The position numbers and the translations under genes were made by a program. Shown here in pieces: positions 54,802-64,000 of a stretch of 64,000 bases of DNA; positions within the stretch are counted from its first letter, which is position 1, and every line of letters starts with the position of its first letter. This DNA is from Verticillium longisporum (Eukaryota > Ascomycota > Sordariomycetes > Glomerellales > Plectosphaerellaceae): the NCBI GenBank assembly GCA_019188255.1, contig JAETXT010000003.1, forward strand, positions 4,154,001-4,218,000, written 5' to 3'. The notes under the pieces were generated by a model. The model was given only the letters and a program-made list of their open reading frames with translations. It made no database searches and was not told where the DNA came from.

Positions 54802-56678
54802 TTAAACCTTGCCCAGGTCCCGTAACTCCTTGCCGACACTCTTAAGCCACTCCCTTGCACGTTGGATGACGTTGGGGCTGCGCAACGCACGCAATTCATG
54901 GAATGCTTTAGCCTTACGCATGTGATCGGCTATCCCCTCAATCACCAACCTCGTTTTATCGTCGTCGAGGTCCGCCTCGACGATCGCTGCAACCAGGTAA
55001 AAGGTGAAGCGCTCGAATGGATATCCTTGTTCATTAGTTGGTACAGGCTGTACTTCATGGGCAACCAAGGCATTGTAAACCCAGAGTCCTCGCTCCGACC
55101 TTTTGCGCCCTTGTTCCACTTTTCGAGTTAGGTGCTGCGAATAATCCCAAAGTAGGCAGCACTGTTGCGCAGGAACGGGCAGTTGGAAGCGGCGAACCAG
55201 ATCATCAGCAATTTGAGCCACTTCCCAGCGAAAGGTGATCATGGCAACAGGATCGAACTCTGGTTCATGTATCGGGTTTTCTTCCATTGCTAGCCACAAG
55301 CCGCCCCGTGTGATCGGGCCCCAACCGCTGTCCCAGTCACCAGGGCAAGTTTGGAGGAACAAGGCGGCCATGACTTTCAACCGATTATGACAGATGCTCT
55401 CGACAAGGTCATCAATAATTGATCCGGCCTCGGTATCGGCACCCGCACCCGTTTTTGTTTTGTCCGTTGAGGCTGAGTAAGTCGGGTTGCCAGGATATGG
55501 ATCCATTAGTGCCTTCACGTCAGCCGGACCATTGTACCCGACGGTGAGTAGCTTGTTCCAGCGTTGCTCAAAATGCCCAAGGGGGATACCTGATCGGCCG
55601 GTCCAAGAGTTTCCCCAGTGGTCATTTTGGGCGCTAAAAGTAAACTCTTGCTTGTGCCATAGACGATGAACTCGATCTGCGCAACAAGTGAGAACAGAGT
55701 CGCAGAACGTGTTGTATGTGGCTGTTTGAATGTCACTCGGCTCCGTAGGTTGAAGCATGTTGGAGTCCCCAGCACAGTCACCACCGAGAGAGTCGATTAG
55801 AGGAGTTGAATTGCTCGTCAGTGCCTCGATAACCGCGCTGGCGAAAACCGATCCACAAGCACGGCTAATGCTGCGAGAGTTTTGCCACGCGTTTGACGTT
55901 GTATTTTTACTAGCCGCAGCCAACATACTGGCGTTTAACGGGCTATGCCAGTGATCAGAAGTCGTCTTGACGACCCACCCTCCAGAGTGGCATGCAGTCG
56001 AGTAAACAGTAAAGCGGCAGCCTGGTTCGATGGCTGCGTCAAGGGTCGTTGGCGTAATTCCTTTCGACTTTTCCCCACAGTCGAGTAACATGTTGAGGTT
56101 CGGCAACCCATGACAGAAGACGAGAAGAAGTAACGGAACCTGTTGCTTCACTGCTTGTTTCGAGGCTGCCCGTACTTCACGGAGGAACTGAGCGATCATA
56201 TTATTACTGCGAACAACCGTGACGGGCGTCAACTCCCCGCTCTTGAGTAGATCGTTGCTCAACACAACCTTGCGTTCCTGGTAAGGGTTGCCGTGCAAAT
56301 AAACTGGGAATTGAGGGTCCGCTTTGAGTAGCTTTACCGGATCCTTCGTCAAGTCAGTGATCAATGTTCCATGGTGTAGAATGCAAGTGGCCATGGAGCA
56401 GCTCTACGCGGCGGACTTACAGCAGCTGTGAGCCATGTTTGTTATGAACCGAGACCGTGGAGCAGGTAGTTGAAGGCGTAGAAATCAGAGAGAAACCACC
56501 CGTCCTCTTTCTGATGGCCTCTAATGACATTTGGCGAAGCAGCTGCCACGATGATCGTGTCCTTCTCGATGACCGGCGGAGTACGCGAGATAAACCAATC
56601 AGGCGGTGCACAACCTTCGTCTGGTCCAGGGTATCGAGTGCCATCCATGACTCCGCCTGTAACAAGTGGATGTGTCAT
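54802..56678 (-). CDS. Caspase-like (clan CD-type) protein with an in-frame TAA
   Basis: Large, uncharacterised fungal protein with a caspase-like signature: a hydrophobic strand then His-Gly (LLLLVFCHGLP), and later a strand ending in Ala-Cys (FTVYSTACHSGGW), as in clan CD cysteine peptidases. Exon 1 (56678-56421) includes WFISRTPPVIEKDTIIVAAA and GWFLSDFYAFNYLLHG. A 77-nt intron (56420-56344, with CTGAC branch) leads into exon 2 (56343-54802; DPVKLLKADPQFPVYLHGNP). Exon 1 contains TAA at 56442-56444, between HGLGS and QTWLTAA; it equals CAA after one C-to-T at a CpA. Without that stop the protein would be about 599 residues. An internal ATG at 56394 would give a 530-residue product, but lies in what I read as intron. 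It ends 54 bp from APN2, tail-to-tail. Not a standard MAT gene. Confidence 0.68.
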
Positions 56679-57528
56679 CTTGCAAAGATCTCTGTAAGCA
56701 GAATGAATTTCTCCTACAGGGAGACCTTGGGGATTCTAGGAGGGAGATTCTGTGCCGAATGTAAGAGAATGAAGGATGGTGCTTCCTAATCCAAGGTAGG
56801 AAGAGTATTGTGCTTTTAAATGCAGGCACGGCGGTGGCATTCACCAGGAAGGTACTCAAAGTTAAGTTCAACCTGGTAGGTCCAAAGCCTGCGGTTGGGT
56901 AATTACCTTGAACATGAAAGTCTCCTTCCTGTCACGCTGTGCCTTCTTGCCCCCACTTCGGAGATGGGCCCTGAAATGTTCTCACTTGCTCGACATGTGA
57001 CACTGGCAGATAGTGAATGTTGGCGTGATGTTTTGGACCACGGTACTGGCTCTGAACTAACATCTGCCGCCGACCTGGTCTCGGGTCTTCACCGGCCCAG
57101 GAGCCCCCAGCCGTCTCATCCGTAGCCATGGCAGGCTACCGGCGACAGAGTCAAAGTTTGACTACCATTGCAGGTACCATAACTGATGCGAGGGCTGGCG
57201 TTCAGAAGGTTTATAACTCTTCGAGTCAAGGAATTATTTTTACAACAAATTGCGACGTAAATATGGGCACGGCCACGACCGTGCCAGAACGGTACCGTAA
57301 AGGCAAGTCCGGTCTGGTAGGTCCATGGACGCGCGGTTGGGAAGCTACCTTGGGCATGAACGGTATTTACCTAAACATGAGCTCCTTCTCCATATCACGT
57401 TCTGCCTTCCTACAAGATGACCTGCGGGTGGTTCCTGATGGGTGGAGGGTCGAATTTCAAATGTTCTTCTATGCTATGCCTAATGGTCAACTACGGCATT
57501 AACCTGCGGAAAATCCCTTCACTCTGCT
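56679..57528. other. MAT-locus spacer with a degenerate direct duplication
   Basis: Two related ~80-110-bp segments, about 56871-56950 and 57313-57420, share CTGGTAGGTCCA, CGGTTGGG, TACCTTG and CATGAA plus a matching tail. A 124-codon plus-strand frame at 57128-57502 covers the second copy, but nothing identifies it as a gene. Confidence 0.5.
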
Positions 57529-58113
57529 TCAACCTCGTTCTGAAAGCAAATCGTCGTTGTTACAGGGCCGGAAGCAAGTATAGTCCAAGACTGTGCAAGA
57601 TCTCATCCGTATGGGTAGCTGGCACTTCTTCTTAACCTGACCAGGGGCCTTCGCTAGCACAGCTAGCATTGGTAGATGATGGATGCTCAAGATCCAGTCG
57701 GATGGTGTGGAGGGCATAGGTATACATGCTAATATCGTGAGGCCCTGCAACGTTTCTGTTCCCGCTCTCAAGAGGTTTCCCAGTATCCTTTTCTGTTGAC
57801 GATTGCAGAATGTACGAACCCCTCCGTGGTGACATTATACAGACGACGTAGTCAAGTTGAAATGACCTGCTACATGAAGGCCCTTGTAAACCATTGCCAT
57901 TGCCAGCAAAATGACGGCAGGGTACTGGAAGCCGAGATGCCTCGTCGGATGAGGAGCGTCTTGATTTAGAATCATGCGCCCTCGGTATTCGGTGTCAAAT
58001 TGAGTGACTCCCCAAATGCACAATTTGGCTAGTTGATCGAATGATCGGTCACCTTTTAGGAAATCCATGATTTTCTTCCGGGGGCTGGCTCTGCCAGTAT
58101 TACACCAAGGCAT
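57529..58113 (-). CDS. Small MAT-locus gene, possibly MAT1-1-2-like
   Basis: Two exons, 58113-57841 and 57792-57529, separated by a 48-nt GT-AG intron that removes the only stop, encode 178 residues. The start ATG lies 10 bp after the MAT1-2-1 stop, on the same strand. Visible sequence: KKIMDFLKGDRSFDQLAKL, HLGFQYPAVILLAMAMVYKG, then ACIPMPSTPSDWILSIHHLP and AVLAKAPGQVKKK. The His-Leu-Pro...Pro-Gly spacing and the PxPxxPSDW segment recall the HPG/PPF region of MAT1-1-2, a mating-type protein of unknown mechanism required for fruiting in some species. It is shorter than usual MAT1-1-2 proteins (over 300 residues), so it could be truncated, have missed 5' exons, or be something else. The identification is an inference from motif memory. 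Confidence 0.5.
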
Positions 58114-58122
58114 TTCAAGCCA

Positions 58123-58904
58123 CTACATGCTGGCCAAGATGGCATCGGGAGACGCACTCGCGATGAAGCTAAGCAGTTCTCTTTTCGCAGGTCCTTTGCC
58201 TCCATGTTTAGAGGCTCTGAATTTGTAATTTGGATAGCGCTCTTTGTGTTTCTGGGCCTTTGCAGCGGCGAGAGTTTTGTAATGATCCTTGACATCGGTG
58301 GACTCGTTTCGCCACATGGCAGCAATCGCTTTGGCTATCAGGTCTGTTAGACACAACTTTGAAATATGCATACGAGCACTCACATATTTCGCCAGCTGAC
58401 ATACCAGGACTCTGCTCGTGGATGCGACGGGAATGAGCCTGGCGGTAAAGAATCCATGAGTTAGGAGGACGGGGAATATGCTCCTGCTGTTTCTGCCCTT
58501 TGGTAGTGCTTGGGAAGTCGAGGTGAATTGGCTGCTTGAGGCTGGTGACTGGAGGATCATGTTTGACAACAGGAGCTGCGAATATCAGTAAGATTTACTG
58601 CCGAAGCGTAGAAGACGCGAGAGCCCACCGTTGTCGACATGAGGATACTCAACTACAGCAGCCATTGAGGCGACAATTATCCACTGACAATTGTCTTGAT
58701 CCATGATCAATACGGCCGGGAGGCCACTGCGCTCACTAGAACTGATGTTAGTTGTGACCAGCCAAGAGGAACGGGACTTCCTCACGATAGTTCATCTGTC
58801 GCGCGTTTGGCAGCCTCAAATGTGATCTGTAAAGACAAATACATTCTTAACTCTGTCCTCGAGTTATTGACCACAAATGCGGCTTGGCGTTGCATTTCAC
58901 TCAT
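58123..58904 (-). CDS. MAT1-2-1: Mating-type protein MAT1-2-1 (HMG-box)
   Basis: Master transcription factor of the MAT1-2 mating type; its MATA_HMG box binds DNA to switch on pheromone and receptor genes. Exons 58904-58786, 58741-58629, 58575-58384, 58334-58123; 211 residues, frame intact. The HMG box (about 111-183) reads IPRPPNSWILYRQAHS, MSAGEISKAIAAMWRNES, KDHYKTLAAAKAQKHKERYP and NYKFRASKHG. The 49-nt intron (58383-58335) interrupts the Ser codon of EIS, the intron position conserved in MAT1-2-1 of filamentous ascomycetes. The N-terminal part (ALVIMDQDNCQW-type segment) is variable as expected. Divergently transcribed from MAT1-1-1. Confidence 0.93.
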
Positions 58905-60159
58905 GATTGTGTTGGGATTCTGAACGTGTGAAGGTGCTTGCTGTATGCCGATGGTTGTGATGTTCCTGGAAGTTGTGATAAATAGTTGTTTGACTGAGAG
59001 GGCAGCACCTCGTTCTGAGCTGAGATCTCGTGGAGAAAGTGGTGGTGGAAAGCTTTTGAGCTTGGCGAGCGGAGGTTGACAGTTTCAGAAAAAGTGAAGC
59101 GGATGATGGTGCAATGAGCTGTGGAAGGCGCCAGCTTTTGAGGTATAATGTAGGAAGAAACTGGGTTGGTTGTTGCCTCGAAAATTTTACAAAAGTTATG
59201 TGAGGTGCTTTCCCGATGGTTAGCATCAGTGACCAAGAATATCAGTATGCCAACTGTAGAATGGGCAGGCACGCAGCAGTCTTCAGAAAGAGATATACTT
59301 AGGTACCTACCTAGGTAGACAATATGGGCTAGTTTTTTTTTAGCTCATTGTATTGCTCAAGGACACAATTCACTATATTTGTGCTTGCTCCGTCAAGACT
59401 CTGTATTTGAATTTCGTTCCAGAGAGCGTAACTGTGGGTAGATGGATTGCTATTTCATGCGAGCACAGCTTTAAGGGCAACCGATCATTCTGTTATCCAG
59501 GAAGTACGCGCACCTCAGAAGTTCGAATTCGAGTCGAATAGCAGTACCAGAAACTTCGTAGCAACGATGTCCCTGTCTCGGAAGAACCCCAGGTTGTGAG
59601 CGTGTTGTGTGGCACCGTAATTCTGCAGCTTTGCTCATCTCTGCGAAGTGATTCCTTTAAGAGGATGCAGATTATCTTCAAGGGGCATAATCTAAACATG
59701 AAGAACAGGAATACTCCCAGTAGTGAGTGCGCTGCGCTGTGCCGACCTGGCTCGCATCCCACTCCCTACCGGGACCAGAGGCTGAACACAGTGTTTCGTG
59801 GCACTGTGACCGTCACTGCCTTCCCTGTAGACCACCTGCCGCCGGGAAGCAAAACTACTGCTACTGGGTGTCCCAAGACACTACAGGTAGGTGCGTACCT
59901 GCCGTGGTACCTTGTCTATTTTACAGGCCTATTTCTACAATCTTTCCCTTCTACAGCTTCTCTTCTACAACTCAGCTTTGGTCGCCACAACGCTCGTCCC
60001 CTCCCAGCCTGAAAGACCCCCCTCCTCCCCCCTAAATACTCGTATCATCTCTTGGACCGTCCAACATAGATAACTGCTCATCGCTTTCAGTCTCAGTTTC
60101 TTCAGACTCTTCTTACTGATACACCACAATCAACCAAGCCTGAAGTCCTCGTCTTCAAA
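58905..60159. promoter_or_regulatory. Divergent promoter between MAT1-2-1 and MAT1-1-1
   Basis: 1.26 kb between the two starts. It includes a GGTACCTACCTAGGT near-palindrome at about 59301-59316. No open frame in it is convincing. Inferred from orientation to hold both promoters. Confidence 0.5.
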
Positions 60160-61579
60160 ATGGACGGTGTCCGACCTGAACATGACTTATCCGACATGTC
60201 AGTCAGATCCAACCTGCTGGCCTACCTCGCTACGCTCCCCCTCAACTTCTTCTGGAGTCTCTCACTCAGCAAGACATCACGGCAATGTTTCAAGGACGCA
60301 CCATGCAGCAGATAGCCACCCGAAACCCCACCATCAACTACAACACGCAGTTTCAAACTGTATACGGCGCCACATTTGAGCCACTTGTCGTACCCTCCGC
60401 TGTCAATCAAGCTGTCGAGATCACAGAACCTGCTTCTCCTGGAAACGTTAAGGCTCTTCGCCCTCTGAATGCGTTCATGGCTTTCCGCTGTAAGAACAAA
60501 CATCATTAACACTCTTCGTCCTGATCTCGTGTGCTGATGACTTAGCTTGGTACGCTCGCATCTGCCCCGAAGCCCAGCAAAAGGACGTGTCTGGAATAAT
60601 CACCAAGCTCTGGGAGAAAGATGGCTTGCGCAACTCCTGGACTCTTATCGCGAAAACATACTCCACGATTCGTGATACTGTTGGCAAGGACAACATTACG
60701 GTTAAGGGTTTCTTGCAATATGTTGGACCAGTCATGAAACTGGTCGCCCCTCTCGACTACCTGAACACCTTCAAGTGGACCATTACCGTTGTCAATGGCG
60801 AACGGGTCCTTGAGCAAGACCAATCCCTTGCCGATATCGCGATCGCTGAACACCAGCAACTGGATGTTCCCAACACTGAACTTGAGCTTTTGGAGGAGAT
60901 ACTTGAAGCAGGCTTTATGCCGGAACGTGCTTCGACTCTCATGCGAACCATGACAGGGAATGCTAAAGGTGTCATGACCACCAAAGCTCGCAAACGAAAG
61001 CTACGAAACTTGATCGACACGATTCAAAGCGATCCCGCTGGTGCTGCAGCTTCTCTTCTTGGTGAAGACTCATTGATCAGCGATCACTATAACGTCGAAG
61101 TCTATTGGAGTCCAGAAATGAGCTCAATCAACGATTCCACTGTCCTGCAGCAAGCTCACGACTGTGAGGGTTCTGCGAACACCCCAAGCGAAATCGAGGA
61201 AACGGAAATTGTGAACCAGGCTGAGGAGTCCACCCCCGACTCAGACCATTTCCATGACGATGGAAATTTTGTGGATGGAAATTTCGTTGGCAACGCTTAC
61301 GACATGGAGGCAATGCACTCCTTTCCCATTGGCGGATATCGACAGCCTCACATGACATACGACGACAACACCCACGAAGCTCAAGCCTTTCATGTTGGGC
61401 CAAACTTCCAATACTCCATCTTAATGAATGAGCCCTCCATTCAGGAGGAGACTGATGGTAAGTTTTGTGAGTCACTCTTGATCTATTCCTCTTGAGCCTA
61501 GCTAACAGGATCAGTAGACGGCGGCCATCCAATGCATGGAAGTTTTGAGGATCACCCTCAGTTCGCTTCATACTTTTGA
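60160..61579 (+). CDS. MAT1-1-1: Mating-type protein MAT1-1-1 (alpha-box)
   Basis: Alpha1-box transcription factor that specifies the MAT1-1 mating type. Exons 60160-60489, 60546-61457, 61518-61579; about 434 residues. The N-terminal helix reads SNLLAYLATLPLNFF then LESLTQQDITAMF. The alpha box (about 97-165) reads KALRPLNAFMAFRSWYA, EAQQKDVSGIITKLWEKD and LRNSWTLIAKTYSTIRD. The 56-nt intron splits the Ser of FRS inside the box, the conserved alpha-box intron. The tail is acidic and Asp/Glu-rich, ending FEDHPQFASYF. One base appears missing near 60252 (NFF/LES), in a TTCTTCTGG context rather than a long run; if the loss is real, translation would need the ATG at 60285, which still keeps the alpha box. 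Confidence 0.9.
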
Positions 61580-64000
61580 AAGCATTGTAAATTCTTGTAT
61601 CTCAGGAACAAGGATGACCGCTCTGATACGAACCGACAGACAGACCGCTTTTGGAGTTTGTGGCTGTCAACAAACTATCGTACAGAGTTTTGCCTCACAC
61701 TTTTTTGCGGCTGTGGATATCAGTTGCGTCAGGAATATGACATTTCTCTGGGCGGTGGACTAAGACTACTATGGCCTGTTGCATAACAGAGTTCTGATGA
61801 TTAGCTCGCTTACCAAGCGGCCAGCCATACCACTGGTTACGCAGAAATTAACGGCTGCGAATAAGCAATGAGAATTATGAATCCAGGCACGCTGTGTTTC
61901 GAATGACTGCTCGATTAGACTGTTTACCTCGTTTTAGCCCTCATGGTGACATGGATGGGCAGTGAGAAGCCCCCGTAGCAGGGAACTAGATGTCGAGATT
62001 AACGTACTGAGCCAAGACATGCTAATGCAGCACTAGTTCAGCCTCACCAGGCGTCCAACGTGACATGAGCGAAAGGGACCCACCGAGGAGACCGATCTCA
62101 TCGAGCCTGCCCAACCCAGATGGGGTAGGTGGTACAAGTGAGTGGGGTGATACAGACAAGCGGGAACGAGATAGATCGATCTAACTGGGGCCAGCCTTGA
62201 GTGGGAAGCGGGCTGACCGCAACGGCGGCGGCTTTGCCTGGTTGCAGTGAGACATAGATCAAGGATTCACGCAGGGCGCCTTCTTTTCCCTGGCCGGCAG
62301 TACCTGCCCACCTATACTGAGAAGCGGGAGAGACTTGGAAGCAGGGTGGAAAATGCAAACACTGGGCTACATGTCTGTCCTAGCCTCGTCGGCAAAGCAG
62401 AGGTGGATCTTCTCGAGGGGGGCGGCATTGGATTGGCACGAGGACTGACTTGGGGGGTGGTGGTAAGGAGACAATCGATTTTGGAACGAAACGGGCTGGA
62501 TCGACGGCGCCACTAAAGTACGCGCAGTGAGGTCGCCAACGCCAACGCACCTGCAAGACGGGCTACATCAGATGGCGGGAGGCCATCGATGGTGCACGGT
62601 TCTCCCCACTTTATAAGAGTGAACATGTCTGGCTAGGCCTAGGCCATCTGGATGATCACAGGGATGCTGGCAGAGGGGCATGGCTCATCTTGGAAGCCCA
62701 CTCATGCCTGAGCAGGCCGACTAGGGACAGACAAGCATCAGACTTGACGAAGGGTAGGACCGAAGCAGCAGAGATCGCCAGCGACCATGGGCTTGCACTT
62801 GCAAGCCCTATTCGTGCGACATGCAGCCATATGTTTGGCCTCTCTTCTCAGGGTAAGGGTCCTCTCGTCCCGTCTGGAGCAATTGTCGGTAAGTTATCTT
62901 CCCTCCTCGAAGGAAGCTGCTGTGCAGGAAAAGAGTCTACATGGTACGCACAGATGGACAGCATATGGATGAGTGGGGAAGCTATGGGACCATGGCAGGT
63001 CGAGCATGCTTGTGTGGCCCCTCTCCATTGCACTAGCGCAGCAACAGATCCGACATGACCACATCTCCAACCATCACGAGGTCCAGCGAGCGTGGCAAGC
63101 GTGGGCAAGGTAAAAGGCAGAGAGGACATGCAGCCACATCGCCAGGCCTTGCCCGCGCCCCTGCAGCCTGCCTTTCCACCCGAGTGCCTGTACAAGTACC
63201 CCGTCCAGCCCTGCCCTGCCGACTCACGCACTAAGATCAGTCTGGCGTAGTGCGTAAGGATCAGCAGTCGATGAAACCAGCGAATGGAGTTGAACATCAT
63301 CGTCTCCCTTTTGTGTAACATGTCAGGGTTTAAGCAGTAAACTTGGTTCGCTCGGGCGCCTGGCAAGGGTCTGGGAGGATCTGGCAGCAACGCCACGAGG
63401 GTCGCCAAGGCGCCGTGGATAGCCCTCTTCCACTTCCGACCAAGGCGATTGGGGTCGCCCCTGCCCATGCAAGACAGCATGCGCCTTTCTCCAAAAGAGT
63501 AGGGTACGAGGCCGACATAACGCTATCCCCGCTACTGGACGATGCAAACTGACGTATCATGGCGCATCCCCCGCCTGTGACCCTGCTCGAAGTACCTAGG
63601 TACCTACCTACTGTCGATACGCCCCGTGCTTGGTCGCCGAAACCAAGAGTTGGACCTGATGGCCCTTTTTCTATCACGTCCCATTTCTTTTTGTCCTCTA
63701 AAGATGGGCGGCGACAATTGGCATTCGGATACTGCGGCGCCCGAAACCACTGACTTTCTTCAGCGGGGCCTATCGCTCAAGATACTGTCCGGTTCAATTG
63801 CTCCTCTATTTCCACCGTCATGCCGAAATTGAACTCCAATTCGCGAGCCACGACAAATAATCTCCCCCCTGATCCTTTGGCGCGTCTCAGTCAGGACAAA
63901 CTCCACCGAATCGCACGCCAGCCACCTCTTGCAAGTAGCAGGCAATGGAGGCTTATGCAACGCAAGAAGCGTCCGGATGCGAGGATCCCCCAGCGATCTG
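61580..64000. other. No supported gene; right flank of MAT
   Basis: 2.4 kb downstream of MAT1-1-1. The longest frame (62848-63480, minus, 210 codons) is rich in Cys/Arg/Trp with no motif and looks accidental. A TACC/GGTA tract lies at 63592-63611. SLA2, the usual second border of MAT, is not visible and may lie beyond the window. Confidence 0.5.

Noticed and set aside
54802..56394. Taking ATG 56394 as the start of the caspase-like gene
   Set aside because: The upstream frame 56678-56421 joins by a good 77-nt intron to DPVKLLKAD and carries the N-terminal family-like sequence, so the 56394 ATG lies inside the intron.
59505..59545. tRNA-like B-box (gttcgaatt)
   Set aside because: No pairing T-stem, no A-box or acceptor stem at the right distance on either strand.
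62848..63480. 210-codon minus-strand frame right of MAT
   Set aside because: No motif, odd composition (Cys, Arg, Trp-rich), overlapping frames of similar quality on the other strand; likely chance in GC-rich DNA.

Overview
The window looks like nuclear DNA of a filamentous ascomycete, most likely Sordariomycetes. Genes have short GT-AG introns (mostly 44-125 nt) with CTRAC/CTAAC-like branch sites. Transposon remains carry the RIP signature (TpA-rich, almost no CpA or TpG). The gene order CIA30-APC5-COX13-APN2-MAT is the classical surroundings of the Sordariomycete mating-type locus.

Layout. 1-9327 is an AT-rich, RIP-degenerated repeat island, interrupted by one GC-normal pogo/Fot1-type transposon (4053-5912) with clear inverted repeats and a TA target duplication. 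9328-10293 is an unidentified gene relic whose stop codons look RIP-made. 12473-38885 is housekeeping territory: a TRI12-type MFS transporter, aspartate-semialdehyde dehydrogenase, a TRP/Flc-like membrane protein, ATP sulfurylase, a Ser/Lys-rich conserved protein, a sodium:solute-symporter-family transporter, an Mba1/mL45-like mitochondrial protein, an EOS1-like ER protein and eIF1. 40065-41236 encodes a hydroxyquinol 1,2-dioxygenase. 43499-54747 holds a two-RRM protein, CIA30, APC5, COX6a (COX13) and APN2. 54802-61579 is the mating-type region: a caspase-like gene with an in-frame stop, an unidentified small MAT-locus gene, MAT1-2-1 (HMG box) and, divergently, MAT1-1-1 (alpha box). 61580-64000 has no gene I can support; SLA2, the usual other border of MAT, is not reached.

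Two things dominate. First, both mating-type regulators lie in one haploid sequence, the arrangement of a homothallic (self-fertile) fungus. Second, at least nine otherwise well-conserved genes carry a single one-base frame slip, mostly in short C/G or A/T runs (near 4704, 13804, 16018, 17242, 29060, 34546, 36665, 51843, and one not in a run at 60252), and a tenth gene has a less defined slip near 40667. This pattern is better explained by assembly indel errors than by wholesale gene decay. I therefore annotate these as genes and mark each slip.

Exon limits were read by eye from splice signals and frame continuity. Protein family names rest on recognised motifs, not on a database search.
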